Both the position numbers and the translations under genes were made by a program. Below, in pieces: positions 32,165 through 40,518 of a stretch of DNA of 40,518 nt. Origin of the DNA: Chitinophagales bacterium (lineage in GTDB: Bacteria > Bacteroidota > Bacteroidia > Chitinophagales > UBA2359); NCBI GenBank assembly GCA_020631035.1, contig JAHDIA010000003.1:1-40518 (forward strand), written 5' to 3'. The first letter of the stretch is position 1. Each line of letters starts with the position of its first letter. The notes beneath the pieces are model-generated. The model searched no databases and was not told where the DNA came from. It was given only the letters and a program-made list of their open reading frames with translations.

Positions 32165-35107
32165 ATGACAAGTTACGACAAGCTAATAAACATACTCCGT
32201 GAAGTATTCCAGATAGATCAAGCCGATTTAGATTTTGGGATTTACAAGATAATGAACCAAAGACGAGAGCAGATTAATCAGTTCTTGGAAAATGATTTAT
32301 TGACCCAAGTGGAAAGCATTTTGGCAGATGCTGTGGGTATTGATACCAGTGCCATAAAAGAGCAGTTGGATAAAGTGATTAGTGGTTTGAAAGCTGCTGA
32401 CTTTACCAAGACTGAAATAGAATTGAATCAAAAAGTCATTGGACTGAAAAAGGAATTGGCACAAGCTGGCGATAATACCATACTTCAAAATGATGTGTTT
32501 TCACATCTGACCAATTTCTTCAAACGCTATTACCACAAGGGCGATTTTATCTCGATGCGTCGGTATAAAAAAGATGTCTATGCCATTCCTTATGAGGGGG
32601 AGGAAGTAAAACTGCATTGGGCAAATCACGATCAGTATTACATCAAAACTGCGGAATACCTAAAGAATTACAGCTTTATGTTGCCACAGGGTAAAAAGGT
32701 GGTGTTTGAACTCAAAGAAGCCTCTACTGAAAAAGACAATAACAAGGCACAAAATGGCAAGGAGCGAAAGTTTAAAGTTTTTGAGGATCAGCCGTTGGAA
32801 GTGATAAGTGATAAAGTTCTAAAGATATACTTTACTTACAAAACAGAGAGCAAAGGAGAAAAGCAAGATGACCTAAACCAACAAGGCTTTGAAGCCATTA
32901 AAAGCCAACTCACCAAAGATTGGTTTGATGTACTGCAAGCCAAGCCAACTGAAAAGAAGAAAGACAGAACCTTGCTAGAAAAGCACATCAATGATTTTAC
33001 GGCTCGCAATAGTTTTGATTATTTCATTCATAAAGACTTGGGCGGTTTTTTGAATAGGGAATTGGATTTTTACATTAAAAATGAAGTCTTACACATTGAC
33101 GATATTGACCACGAAAAGCCTGACCAATTTGTAAAGCAGTTGAGTAAGGTAAAAGCCATCAAAGCCATTGCCCGAAAGCTCATTACCTTCTTGGCACAGA
33201 TAGAGGACTTTCAGAAAAAAATGTGGTTAAAAAAGAAGTTTGTAGTAGAAAGCAATTATTGCTTGACCCTTGACCACATTCCAGAAAGTTTTTACCCTGA
33301 AATAGTGGAGAATACCCGCCAATGGGACGAATGGGAAGAGCTGTTTGCCATTTCTGAAATAAAAGGGGAAAAGATAGAGATACTTAAAGCACAACCTTAT
33401 TTGGTGCTAGATACCAAATTATTTAGTGAAGATTTTAAGTTGCGACTATTAGCGGAAATTGAAGATATAGACGGCAAGGTGAATGGCTTGCTTGTTAATT
33501 CAGAGAATTTTCAAGCGTTGCAACTGCTTCAAGGAAAATATAACAATGAGGTGAAATGTATTTATTTAGATCCACCATATAATACAGGTAAAGACGGATT
33601 TAATTATAAGGATAATTTCCAACATAGTAGCTGGATTACGATGGCATTTGAAAGAATAAGTTTGGGAAAGTCTTTAATGAGCAAGAACGCTGGAATAGCA
33701 ATCAGTATTGATGATAATGAATTAAACCGACTTAGTTTTTTACTTAACAATGCGTTCGGAGAACATAATAAAATTGCAAATGTTATTTGGAAAAAAAGAT
33801 CAGGACCTCCAAATGATAAAAAAATAGGTACTGTTCAAGAATATATACCTGTATTTGCTAAAGATATATTAGAGATAGATTTACAGAATAAAACAAGAAG
33901 TGAAGAACAATTAAAAAGATATAAAAATCCAGATAATCACCCCAAAGGCAGGTGGGCTTCAGATAATTTGATGGCTAATGTTAAAGGTGGTAGGTATGTA
34001 GAATCACTTAATTTTCCAATTGAGAATCCAAATACAGGAGAGTCTCATTATCCTGGCAAAAATGGGAATTGGCGATTTAATAAAGAGAAGATAGAAAGGC
34101 TTTTGGAAAATAATGAGATTTATTTTGGTGCAGATGGTAAAGGAAGACCAAAACTAAAAAGGTTTTTATGTGATGTAAAAGAAGGTGTGCCTTTTTCTTC
34201 TTTGTGGGATTATTTACCCTATAATAATTCAGCATCTAAAAGTTTAGAAAGTATGTTTGGTGACATTAATATATTTGATACCCCCAAACCAGTTGAACTT
34301 ATAGAGGAAGTGATTAATTTAATTAATGGCAAAAAAAGTATAATATTAGATTATTTTGCAGGTTCAGCAACAACAGGACACGCTGTTATTAATCTAAACA
34401 AAAGTGATGGTGGAGATAGAAGGTATATACTTGTTGAGATGGGCGAGTATTTTAATTTAGTCACTAAACCCCGAATCCTCAAAGTCATTCATTCTCCCGA
34501 CTGGAAAGACGGCAAGCCCACCAATCGAGAAGGGGGCAGCTCACACATCATTAAAACTTTGCGCCTTGAAAGCTATGAGGACACCCTCAATAACTTAATT
34601 CTCCAAGACCATTTAACAGAGTATGCTGATTTGTTCAGCGATGCCAAGAACAAAGAAAGTTATATGCTCAACTATATGTTGGAAATGGAAAGCCGAGATA
34701 TGCTCTCCATTGAAGACTTTGAAAAGCCCTTTGATTACCAATTGACCATTACTGAAAATAATGAGCCAAAACCTACAAAGGTAGATATGGTTGAAACCTT
34801 TAATTACTTGATGGGCTTTAGCATCAAAACCCAAAAGCACACAGAAGAAGGCTACCGAGTATTGACCGCACAAAATAGGGCAGGGGAGAATGTGCTTATT
34901 ATTTGGCGTGATTTTGAAAAGCACAGCAACGAAGATTTACACAACTTTTTCATAGCCAACGGCTGGCACGAAAACCCATCATTCAAGCACGTTTATACCA
35001 ATGGGCGCACCACCTTATTGACCATCCGAAAAGAAACCGACAACTGGCAACTTCATCAGATAGAGCTTGAATTTCGCCAACGTATGTTTGATGTACAAGA
35101 CGTATGA
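32165..35107 (+). CDS. mod: Type III restriction-modification methyltransferase (Mod)
   Basis: The 980-residue protein has the catalytic motif DPPYNTGKDGF (Asp469-Tyr472) and the S-adenosylmethionine motif DYFAGSATTGHAV (from Asp729), in the order of beta-class adenine N6-methyltransferases. Between them lies the target-recognition part. The first 450 residues are a long N-terminal region with coiled-coil character. The central part (about 33540-34440) is visibly more AT-rich and uses different codons than both flanks, which suggests replacement of the recognition domain by recombination. Its stop overlaps the res start (ATGA). Confidence 0.92.
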   Translation: MTSYDKLINILREVFQIDQADLDFGIYKIMNQRREQINQFLENDLLTQVESILADAVGIDTSAIKEQLDKVISGLKAADFTKTEIELNQKVIGLKKELAQAGDNTILQNDVFSHLTNFFKRYYHKGDFISMRRYKKDVYAIPYEGEEVKLHWANHDQYYIKTAEYLKNYSFMLPQGKKVVFELKEASTEKDNNKAQNGKERKFKVFEDQPLEVISDKVLKIYFTYKTESKGEKQDDLNQQGFEAIKSQLTKDWFDVLQAKPTEKKKDRTLLEKHINDFTARNSFDYFIHKDLGGFLNRELDFYIKNEVLHIDDIDHEKPDQFVKQLSKVKAIKAIARKLITFLAQIEDFQKKMWLKKKFVVESNYCLTLDHIPESFYPEIVENTRQWDEWEELFAISEIKGEKIEILKAQPYLVLDTKLFSEDFKLRLLAEIEDIDGKVNGLLVNSENFQALQLLQGKYNNEVKCIYLDPPYNTGKDGFNYKDNFQHSSWITMAFERISLGKSLMSKNAGIAISIDDNELNRLSFLLNNAFGEHNKIANVIWKKRSGPPNDKKIGTVQEYIPVFAKDILEIDLQNKTRSEEQLKRYKNPDNHPKGRWASDNLMANVKGGRYVESLNFPIENPNTGESHYPGKNGNWRFNKEKIERLLENNEIYFGADGKGRPKLKRFLCDVKEGVPFSSLWDYLPYNNSASKSLESMFGDINIFDTPKPVELIEEVINLINGKKSIILDYFAGSATTGHAVINLNKSDGGDRRYILVEMGEYFNLVTKPRILKVIHSPDWKDGKPTNREGGSSHIIKTLRLESYEDTLNNLILQDHLTEYADLFSDAKNKESYMLNYMLEMESRDMLSIEDFEKPFDYQLTITENNEPKPTKVDMVETFNYLMGFSIKTQKHTEEGYRVLTAQNRAGENVLIIWRDFEKHSNEDLHNFFIANGWHENPSFKHVYTNGRTTLLTIRKETDNWQLHQIELEFRQRMFDVQDV

Positions 35108-38100
35108 ATCCCCTAGAAAAGAAAACAGTAATGGCAAAAAAGAAACAAGCAATAAGATTAAACGATGCGTTGGTACTGAACCGCTACCTATTACAACAGT
35201 TTGGCTTTGATGATTTGGAAACATTGAGCAGCAGTCTCAAAGAATCCAATTTGGAGCAGTACAGCGAAAATAATGAAAGCTACTTTTTTAAAGAACTGGA
35301 AAAGGTTTTGCCCGACTATGCCCCTTTGTCTGGTCAGCTTCAAAGCTATGATGAAAACATCATCAGTCATACCCTTGCCATTTCAGCCAATAGAGACGAA
35401 ACGATAAAGTGGAAATACTTTCAATATTTGAGCTTGCTATTTACAGAAGTCTATTTAGACCAATATTTTAAAGACAAAAAAGCACTACTCAAAAACATAA
35501 ATACCTTCATTGCAGAGTTTAATGATCCACTCAATGACAAGGTGAAAAATGAGACAGGAGCAGTTGTTGAACCTTACACAGAAAGTGAACTCAATACCCT
35601 TGCTTTTTGGAATGCCACAGGATCAGGCAAGACCCTTTTAATGCACATCAACATCAAGCAATTTCAGCATTATGCAGAAAAGTACGAAGCCGATGAGATC
35701 AATAAAATATTACTGGTTACACCCAATGAAGGTTTGTCGAATCAGCATTTAGAGGAATTTACCTTGTCGGGCATTGAAGCAGAGATATTCAGCAAAAAAA
35801 GCAGCGATGCCTTTTCAGGAAAGAATGTTGAGATCATTGAGATAAGCAAACTAGCCGAAACAAGCGGAGAAAAAACAGTAGCCGTTGAAGCCTTTGAAAC
35901 CAATAATTTAGTATTGATTGACGAAGGACACAGAGGAGTAGCAGGGGAGCAATGGAAAAGTCGGAGAGATACATTGAGTCTCAACGGATTTGCCTTTGAG
36001 TATTCCGCCACATTTGGACAAGCGGTGAGTGCAGCCAATGGAAAAGTCAAAAAAAGCCTTATTCAAGAATATGCCAAAACCATACTCTTTGATTACTCAT
36101 ACAAATACTTTTACAATGATGGTTATGGCAAAGACTTCTCCATACTGAACATACCAGAAGCCAATGAAGGGGAGTTTTTACAAAAGTATATGACAGGGGC
36201 ATTGTTGAGCTTTTACCAACAAAAAATAGTATTTGCCGAAAACGAAAAACAAGCCCAGCTCTTCCAGATAGAAAACCCATTGTGGGTGTTTGTCGGTTCG
36301 AGTGTCAATGCTGTTCGTACCGAAAAAAAACAAGCCAAATCAGATGTCATTGCCATCATCAGCTTCTTTTCAACTTTCATCAAAGATGAAGCAACAAGCA
36401 TCAAACACATAAGACAAATATTGGAAGGCGAGGACGGCATCATCAATGAGTATGGACAATCTATATTCCGCTATTCCTTTGACTACATCAGGCAAAAAGG
36501 CATAACCGCTGATGTCATTTACAAAGACATTTTACAAAGCGTATTCAATACCAATGTATCAGGCGCAAATGTATATTTAGACAATCTCAAAGGCGTTGAC
36601 GGAGAATTGGGGCTTAGAGTGGGAGATGGTGAATATTTTGGTGTCATCAATGTAGGTGATGAAAAGAAGCTGCACAAGCTATGTATGGCAAATAATGTAG
36701 AAGGGGGAGACAAAGAATTTGCCGTTTCATTATTTGATGAAATAAACAAGCCACATTCAAGCGTAAACGTTTTGATTGGTTCAAAGAAATTCACAGAAGG
36801 TTGGAGTTCTTGGCGAGTAAGCACAATGGGCTTAATGAATGTCGGACGAGGGCAAGGTTCACAGATCATACAATTATTTGGTCGTGGTGTACGATTGAAA
36901 GGGTATCAAAAGAGCCTCAAACGAAGCCGAGACTTAGACCGCCACCAGCAGCCCAAGAGTAAAATACCCAACTATCTACCCACTTTGGAAACCCTTAATA
37001 TATTTGGTATTCGTGCCGACTATATGATGAATTTCAAAGAGTATTTGAAAGAAGAAGGCTTGCCCACCGACTCAATGGAAGAAGTGAGCATACCAGTAAT
37101 GCCTACCATCAAACTAGACAATATCAGACTAAAGAAGATAGGCACAAAAGAAGGTGTGTCATTTGAAGCCGACAACCGCATACACTTGGTGATGGAAAAG
37201 AACCTATGCAAAGAAAGCACGGCTGTATTAGACTGGTATCCCAAAGTTCAATCTGTGCGCTCCAATGATGTAGCAGAGCAAGTGATTACCTATAAAAATA
37301 CCCGCAACTATTTACCCACATTTGTTGCTTTATTCCTTGATTGGAATGCACTATACAAAGAACTGTCTAAATTCACATCAGAGCGCAATTGGGAGAGCCT
37401 ACACTTTGACAACAATGACTTAAAAAAGATCCTTCAAACAAAAGGCTGGTTTACCCTTTACATTCCAGACACCGATGCCAATGCCAATGTACCCCAAAAA
37501 GGCGTATGGCAACAGATCGCAACGGCACTACTCAAACAATACTGTGAACGCTTTTACAACTACAAAAAGAACGAGTATTTATCCAAACATTTAGAGCTAC
37601 AAATCCTCACCCCTGATGATGAGAATTTTGAGGAAGAATACAGAATCTTAATCAAGGAGTCAGAGCAGAAAATCATTGAGAATTTACACAAGCTCAAAGC
37701 CGATATAGAAGCAGGCAGATTCACAGAAGATTTTAAAATTGATGGCAACAATTTCAAAGCCATTCACTACCTCAATCATTTGTACAATCCATTGTTGTAC
37801 CTCAATGGTAAGCAGTACCAAGACTTTGTGAAGATCACACCAGTTGCCCTTAATGATGGGGAGAACCGATTTATCAGCGATCTCAAAAAGTTTCACGAAA
37901 AACGTCCAGACTATTTTGATGGAAAAGAGTTGTATTTATTACGCAACAAGAGCAGAAGCGGAATAGGCTTTTTTCAAGCAAGCAATTTTTACCCCGACTT
38001 TATTTTGTGGGTAGTTGAGGGCGACCATCAGCACATCGTATTTTTAGACCCAAAAGGCTTGTTGAACATCACGGGCATCAATCACCCAAAGCTGCGGTTT

Positions 38101-38304
38101 CACCAGACCATCAAAACCGACATTGAGCCACAACTCAAAGACCCCAATATCAACCTTCATTCCTTCATCATATCCGTTACGCCACACAGCCGTTTAAAGC
38201 ATTGGCAGGGAGGAGAGACCATTGCAGACTTCAATGCTTGTGGTGTGTATTTTCAGGAGGATCAGGCGAGTAGTTATGTTGTGGAGATTTTGGAGGGGTT
38301 GTAG
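35104..38304 (+). CDS. res: Type III restriction enzyme subunit (Res), helicase-nuclease
   Basis: The 1066-residue protein has a superfamily 2 helicase core with Walker A NATGSGKT (170-177), DEGH (273-276), TEGWSSWRVSTMGLMNVGRG and QLFGRGVRLKG. The C-terminal nuclease motif is YPDFILWVVEGDHQHIVFLD followed by PKG (Pro964-Asp965 and Asp982-x-Lys984, PD-D-K type). Res translocates along DNA and cuts when two unmethylated sites are head to head. It overlaps mod by four bases. An ATG at 35131 (MAKKKQAIRL) is an alternative start. All motifs are intact. Confidence 0.92.
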   Translation: MNPLEKKTVMAKKKQAIRLNDALVLNRYLLQQFGFDDLETLSSSLKESNLEQYSENNESYFFKELEKVLPDYAPLSGQLQSYDENIISHTLAISANRDETIKWKYFQYLSLLFTEVYLDQYFKDKKALLKNINTFIAEFNDPLNDKVKNETGAVVEPYTESELNTLAFWNATGSGKTLLMHINIKQFQHYAEKYEADEINKILLVTPNEGLSNQHLEEFTLSGIEAEIFSKKSSDAFSGKNVEIIEISKLAETSGEKTVAVEAFETNNLVLIDEGHRGVAGEQWKSRRDTLSLNGFAFEYSATFGQAVSAANGKVKKSLIQEYAKTILFDYSYKYFYNDGYGKDFSILNIPEANEGEFLQKYMTGALLSFYQQKIVFAENEKQAQLFQIENPLWVFVGSSVNAVRTEKKQAKSDVIAIISFFSTFIKDEATSIKHIRQILEGEDGIINEYGQSIFRYSFDYIRQKGITADVIYKDILQSVFNTNVSGANVYLDNLKGVDGELGLRVGDGEYFGVINVGDEKKLHKLCMANNVEGGDKEFAVSLFDEINKPHSSVNVLIGSKKFTEGWSSWRVSTMGLMNVGRGQGSQIIQLFGRGVRLKGYQKSLKRSRDLDRHQQPKSKIPNYLPTLETLNIFGIRADYMMNFKEYLKEEGLPTDSMEEVSIPVMPTIKLDNIRLKKIGTKEGVSFEADNRIHLVMEKNLCKESTAVLDWYPKVQSVRSNDVAEQVITYKNTRNYLPTFVALFLDWNALYKELSKFTSERNWESLHFDNNDLKKILQTKGWFTLYIPDTDANANVPQKGVWQQIATALLKQYCERFYNYKKNEYLSKHLELQILTPDDENFEEEYRILIKESEQKIIENLHKLKADIEAGRFTEDFKIDGNNFKAIHYLNHLYNPLLYLNGKQYQDFVKITPVALNDGENRFISDLKKFHEKRPDYFDGKELYLLRNKSRSGIGFFQASNFYPDFILWVVEGDHQHIVFLDPKGLLNITGINHPKLRFHQTIKTDIEPQLKDPNINLHSFIISVTPHSRLKHWQGGETIADFNACGVYFQEDQASSYVVEILEGL

Positions 38305-38373
38305 GGAACTATTTAGATAGATTTAGAATTAAAGTGTGGTATAATATGTTTAATAAAATTAAAATATAGTTCG

Positions 38374-38592
38374 ATGAGTAAAGACGCACCTGGTATGAAA
38401 GGCGAGAGAGCCAGAACCAATGACGGAACATTAAGAGAAAAGAGAAGTGATACCCACGTTTCCACAATTGAAAAACAGTATGGAAGAGATTTTGGAGTTA
38501 GGGGAGATATGCACTTAGGCACATTGTTAGAGAAGCTCAATATGGATTCTCTCAATGACTTAATCCAAAGTAATAAAGGAAAGAAAAAGTAA
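38374..38592 (+). CDS. Small conserved-looking protein beside the type III R-M system (72 aa)
   Basis: The protein contains RTNDGTLREKRSDTHVSTIE and YGRDFGVRGDMHLGTLLEKL, a pattern I have seen in small hypothetical proteins of many bacteria (DFGVR.D..LG..L). Its role is unknown. It follows res after about 70 bases on the same strand, so it may be cotranscribed, and converges on the hydrolase gene with a nine-base gap. Confidence 0.7.
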   Translation: MSKDAPGMKGERARTNDGTLREKRSDTHVSTIEKQYGRDFGVRGDMHLGTLLEKLNMDSLNDLIQSNKGKKK

Positions 38593-38601
38593 AAGACTTA
38601 C

Positions 38602-39450
38602 TTATACTTCTTCCAAAAACTGCAAAACATTTCTACGCATAAGTGAAAGATGATTACTAAAAGAGTGGTCATCAAAATAAAGTTGTAGAGTGGCTGGGCG
38701 ATTCAACTTTTTTAATGCCTCAGCCATTTTTACACTCTGGGAATAGTGTACCTTTCTGTCATCAATTCCGTGAGCTAGAAGCAAGGGCGTATTTTTACAA
38801 ATGGCATCAGCCCAATAGATGGGAGAGCGTTTTTGTATGTTCTGCGTTGTCATTTCATACATATCACGATGAAACTCTTGCATTGTCGGTCGGGCAAGAT
38901 AAGACTGCGCTAGATCACTCACGCCAGCGATACTTACCGCTTTTTTTATCCAATTGACCTTACTCAAACAATGTAAGACCATAGAACCACCTCGACTATG
39001 ACCAATGATACTGATATTGGATTGATTGACCCATTGACACTCATTGAATACCTCTTTTAGATTTAAGACATCAAAAACGTCTTGACCGCAAAACTGATCT
39101 TTGCCAGTACTGCCTCCGTTTCCTCTGTATTGAGAAGCAGCTACTACATAGCCTTTTTGACAAAGCCACAGGCATTGCCTCAATACATTGGCGATAGTCA
39201 GCATACCGAAATTCTTTGCGCCTCCCCTACAATACAGCACAAGGGGAGCAGGCTGTATCATTTGTTTTGGTGCAAGCACAAAGCCATTGATAAGCTCTTT
39301 TTCTGATGGGTATTGAATGCTCAACAAATCAACAGTTTGGAGTGCATCACAAATGAATTGGTAAAGTTGGGGCTTGTTTTCTTGGACTTTCAAAGGCACG
39401 TCATTTGCCTGTACCACTCGACTTTTAACTACGGAAAGACAAGCCTTCAT
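38602..39450 (-). CDS. Alpha/beta hydrolase (S9/dienelactone-hydrolase type)
   Basis: The 282-residue protein has the nucleophile elbow GHSRGGS, a later acid region (LLLAHGIDDRKVHYSQS) and the catalytic His in DDHSFSNH, in the right order. VAASQYRGNGGSTGKDQFCG before the elbow resembles the prolyl-oligopeptidase-like hydrolases. No signal peptide is seen, so it should be cytoplasmic. The substrate is unknown, and nothing nearby links it to plasmid functions. Confidence 0.85.
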   Translation of the reverse strand: MKACLSVVKSRVVQANDVPLKVQENKPQLYQFICDALQTVDLLSIQYPSEKELINGFVLAPKQMIQPAPLVLYCRGGAKNFGMLTIANVLRQCLWLCQKGYVVAASQYRGNGGSTGKDQFCGQDVFDVLNLKEVFNECQWVNQSNISIIGHSRGGSMVLHCLSKVNWIKKAVSIAGVSDLAQSYLARPTMQEFHRDMYEMTTQNIQKRSPIYWADAICKNTPLLLAHGIDDRKVHYSQSVKMAEALKKLNRPATLQLYFDDHSFSNHLSLMRRNVLQFLEEV

Positions 39451-39467
39451 ATTGGCATTATAAAAAA

Positions 39468-39496
39468 CAGACCAATGATGTAAACCATTGATCTGT
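39468..39496 (-). terminator. Terminator of the 39517-39954 gene
   Basis: CAGA and CAATG pair with CATTG and TCTG around a short loop, and a T-run follows on the minus strand. It separates this gene from the hydrolase gene downstream. Confidence 0.7.
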
Positions 39497-39516
39497 CTAT
39501 AATCCTCATAGCAGGA

Positions 39517-39954
39517 TTATTTGTCACTGTTACAACTTGCATTGCAATTACTTTGACCACAGTTGTTACTACAAGCTCCATCACCTGTGCCATCATTACA
39601 ATCAGCCAAGACCAGAACATCTTGTTTAGAATGAACAGTTTTCTTGTTTAAGAGCAACTGCATCTTCTGCTTCTTGTGTGAATCCTCAGCCATTCCAGTT
39701 GGTATGTGGTGGATATAAGTACCATAGCGGTCATTGCAGAAAGTTGTGTACTTACGAGAGTCCAAAATAAAATGATGCCAAGCCTCATCTACCAGTTTTG
39801 TAGGGGAAGATGATTTTTTTGTCTCAACGCCTTTGTCAAGATAGGCAACAACATCATCAAATATTTGGGAAGCTCTACTTAGGTCACCAATGCCATATTG
39901 AGCATTAAAACGCTCTATGGTTTCCATTGGGACACGGACATTTGTGTTAATCAT
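39517..39954 (-). CDS. Glycine-rich-domain-protein-like (GRDP/DUF1399-like) protein with Cys-rich tail
   Basis: The 145-residue protein contains LVDEAWHHFILDSRKYTTFC and YGTYIHHIP, the core of the GRDP-like family (W-H-H-F and H-H-P positions). Its last 30 residues are rich in Cys, Asn, Gly and Asp (ADCNDGTGDGACSNNCGQSN), with five or more cysteines. Function is unknown; metal binding by the tail is possible. It has its own terminator and a start ATG at 39952-39954. Confidence 0.7.
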   Translation of the reverse strand: MINTNVRVPMETIERFNAQYGIGDLSRASQIFDDVVAYLDKGVETKKSSSPTKLVDEAWHHFILDSRKYTTFCNDRYGTYIHHIPTGMAEDSHKKQKMQLLLNKKTVHSKQDVLVLADCNDGTGDGACSNNCGQSNCNASCNSDK

Positions 39955-40043
39955 AGTACTATGAATGTGTTTAATTAAAAAATATGATCACTTTAATCAT
40001 AGCAGTATGTCAAGGTAGGTCAAGTTATTTTTTCAAGTTTAAA

Positions 40044-40071
40044 GAGCCAGTCTTTGTAATAAGACCAGCTC
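40044..40071 (-). terminator. Terminator of the radC gene
   Basis: GAGC and GTCTT pair with AAGAC and GCTC around TGTAAT with a small internal loop. It lies 8 bases after the radC stop on the minus strand. The following minus-strand sequence is only moderately T-rich. Confidence 0.6.
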
Positions 40072-40078
40072 CAAGTTT

Positions 40079-40518
40079 TTAAATAAGTCCTTCATCTGCA
40101 AAAGAATAATAGCCAAAGGGGGTAACAATCAAGTGATCCAGTAAAGTAATATCTACAAATTTGCTTCCTTGTCTGAGTTTGTTGGTCAGTTTCTTGTCTG
40201 CCTCTGATGGGCGCAAATTGCTCGATGGGTGGTTATGCGCCAAAATGATACTAGAGGCGCATACTTTCAAAGCAGTACCCAAAATGATTTTGGCATCAGC
40301 TACTGTTCCAGCGACCCCACCTTGTGAGATGCGATGCAGTCCAAGTATTTGATTGGCTCTATTAAGATACAAAACCTTAAATTCCTCAAAGTATTCAACA
40401 GTTGATTTGTTCCAAGTTCTCCAGAAAACCTCATAAGAATCACTACTGGATCGAATGGTAAGCCTATCTTCTTTTTTGATGGTAGCTGAGTAGCTTACTT
40501 GGATTTCTGCGACTTTGA
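40079..40518 (-). CDS. radC: RadC-like JAB/MPN domain protein, C-terminal part (start beyond window edge)
   Basis: This 146-codon part carries the JAMM motif HNHPSSNLRPSEAD (His-x-His and the spaced Ser and Asp), then VDITLLDHLIVTPFGYYSFADEG, the normal RadC ending. The N-terminus is outside the window. Its first 277 bases correspond to the left-end copy. If the molecule is circular with one radC, this fragment and the left one make a complete gene. Confidence 0.92.
   Translation of the reverse strand, partial: KVAEIQVSYSATIKKEDRLTIRSSSDSYEVFWRTWNKSTVEYFEEFKVLYLNRANQILGLHRISQGGVAGTVADAKIILGTALKVCASSIILAHNHPSSNLRPSEADKKLTNKLRQGSKFVDITLLDHLIVTPFGYYSFADEGLI
40242..40518. repeat. Terminal direct repeat, right copy (radC segment)
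   Basis: Counterpart of bases 1-277, differing at 16 positions. At both repeat edges there is a run of exact identity (38 and about 50 bases), which is where an assembler would stop or join. Confidence 0.85.

Noticed and set aside
31775..32202. Open frames across the GC-richer block before mod
   Set aside because: Frames exist on both strands with repetitive content; the block looks like a structured or mobile-element remnant.
1..40518. tRNA, rRNA or insertion-sequence transposase genes
   Set aside because: None was recognised on either strand.

Overview
This 40.5 kb window looks like a complete or nearly complete mobilizable plasmid from a Bacteroidota bacterium. The evidence is an AT-rich sequence, several promoters of the Bacteroidota type (TTTG or TTG, about 20 bases, then TAnnTTTG), metal-efflux proteins with Bacteroidota-type architecture (DUF6660, a CzcA-TolC fusion, a GDCCVxC protein), an iteron-driven Rep_3-type initiator, a ParA partition locus, and a relaxase/MobC pair. 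Both ends lie inside a radC-like gene. The first 277 bases match the last 277 at about 94% (16 differences by eye). The molecule is therefore either circular with an imperfect join, or bounded by two radC paralogs.

Layout. 1-2050: radC (partial), the antirestriction gene ardA, a small DUF7222-like gene, a structured intergenic element and one 9-bp repeat cluster. 2.37-12.3 kb: a divalent-metal resistance cluster (DUF6660, CzcA-TolC, CzcB, a Fur-family regulator, an ICMT-like membrane protein, a MerT/GDCCVxC fusion, a VOC protein and a CPC P-type ATPase), closed by a convergent serine recombinase. Two copies of the palindrome TGCAATnnnATTGCA sit at the same distance from two promoters in this cluster and are the likely operators of the Fur protein. 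12.9-14.4 kb: a cassette with a strongly structured small RNA that ends in a terminator directly before a DUF3800 gene, bracketed by direct and inverted repeats. 15.1-22.4 kb: a tightly packed operon of two unknown exported proteins, a 1157-aa type IV coupling protein with a long coiled-coil/membrane N-terminus, and two small basic proteins. 22.4-24.1 kb: relaxase, MobC and a likely oriT hairpin. 24.1-25.2 kb: MazEF toxin-antitoxin and DUF2958. 25.56-26.8 kb: a ParA/ribbon-helix-helix partition locus flanked on both sides by contiguous 9-bp repeats. 27.2-30.9 kb: an ArdC-like antirestriction protein, a second candidate small RNA, iterons, rep, a second set of iterons of two sequence types, and a further 9-bp repeat cluster. 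32.2-38.3 kb: a complete type III restriction-modification system. 38.4-40.5 kb: small accessory genes and radC.

How the genes work together. Rep with its iterons and ParA with its RHH partner maintain the plasmid; MazEF and the type III R-M system can act as addiction systems. The relaxase, MobC, oriT and coupling protein allow transfer through another element's type IV channel, since no VirB4 or other channel genes are seen. ArdA, ArdC and the plasmid's own R-M system help it establish in new hosts. The metal cluster is the visible host benefit.

The least explained parts are (1) four dispersed arrays of 9-bp units (47 units counted) that link partition, rep and the radC/ardA end, (2) the small RNA-DUF3800 cassette, and (3) the exported-protein/giant coupling-protein operon. 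All calls come from reading the sequence only; no database search was run.
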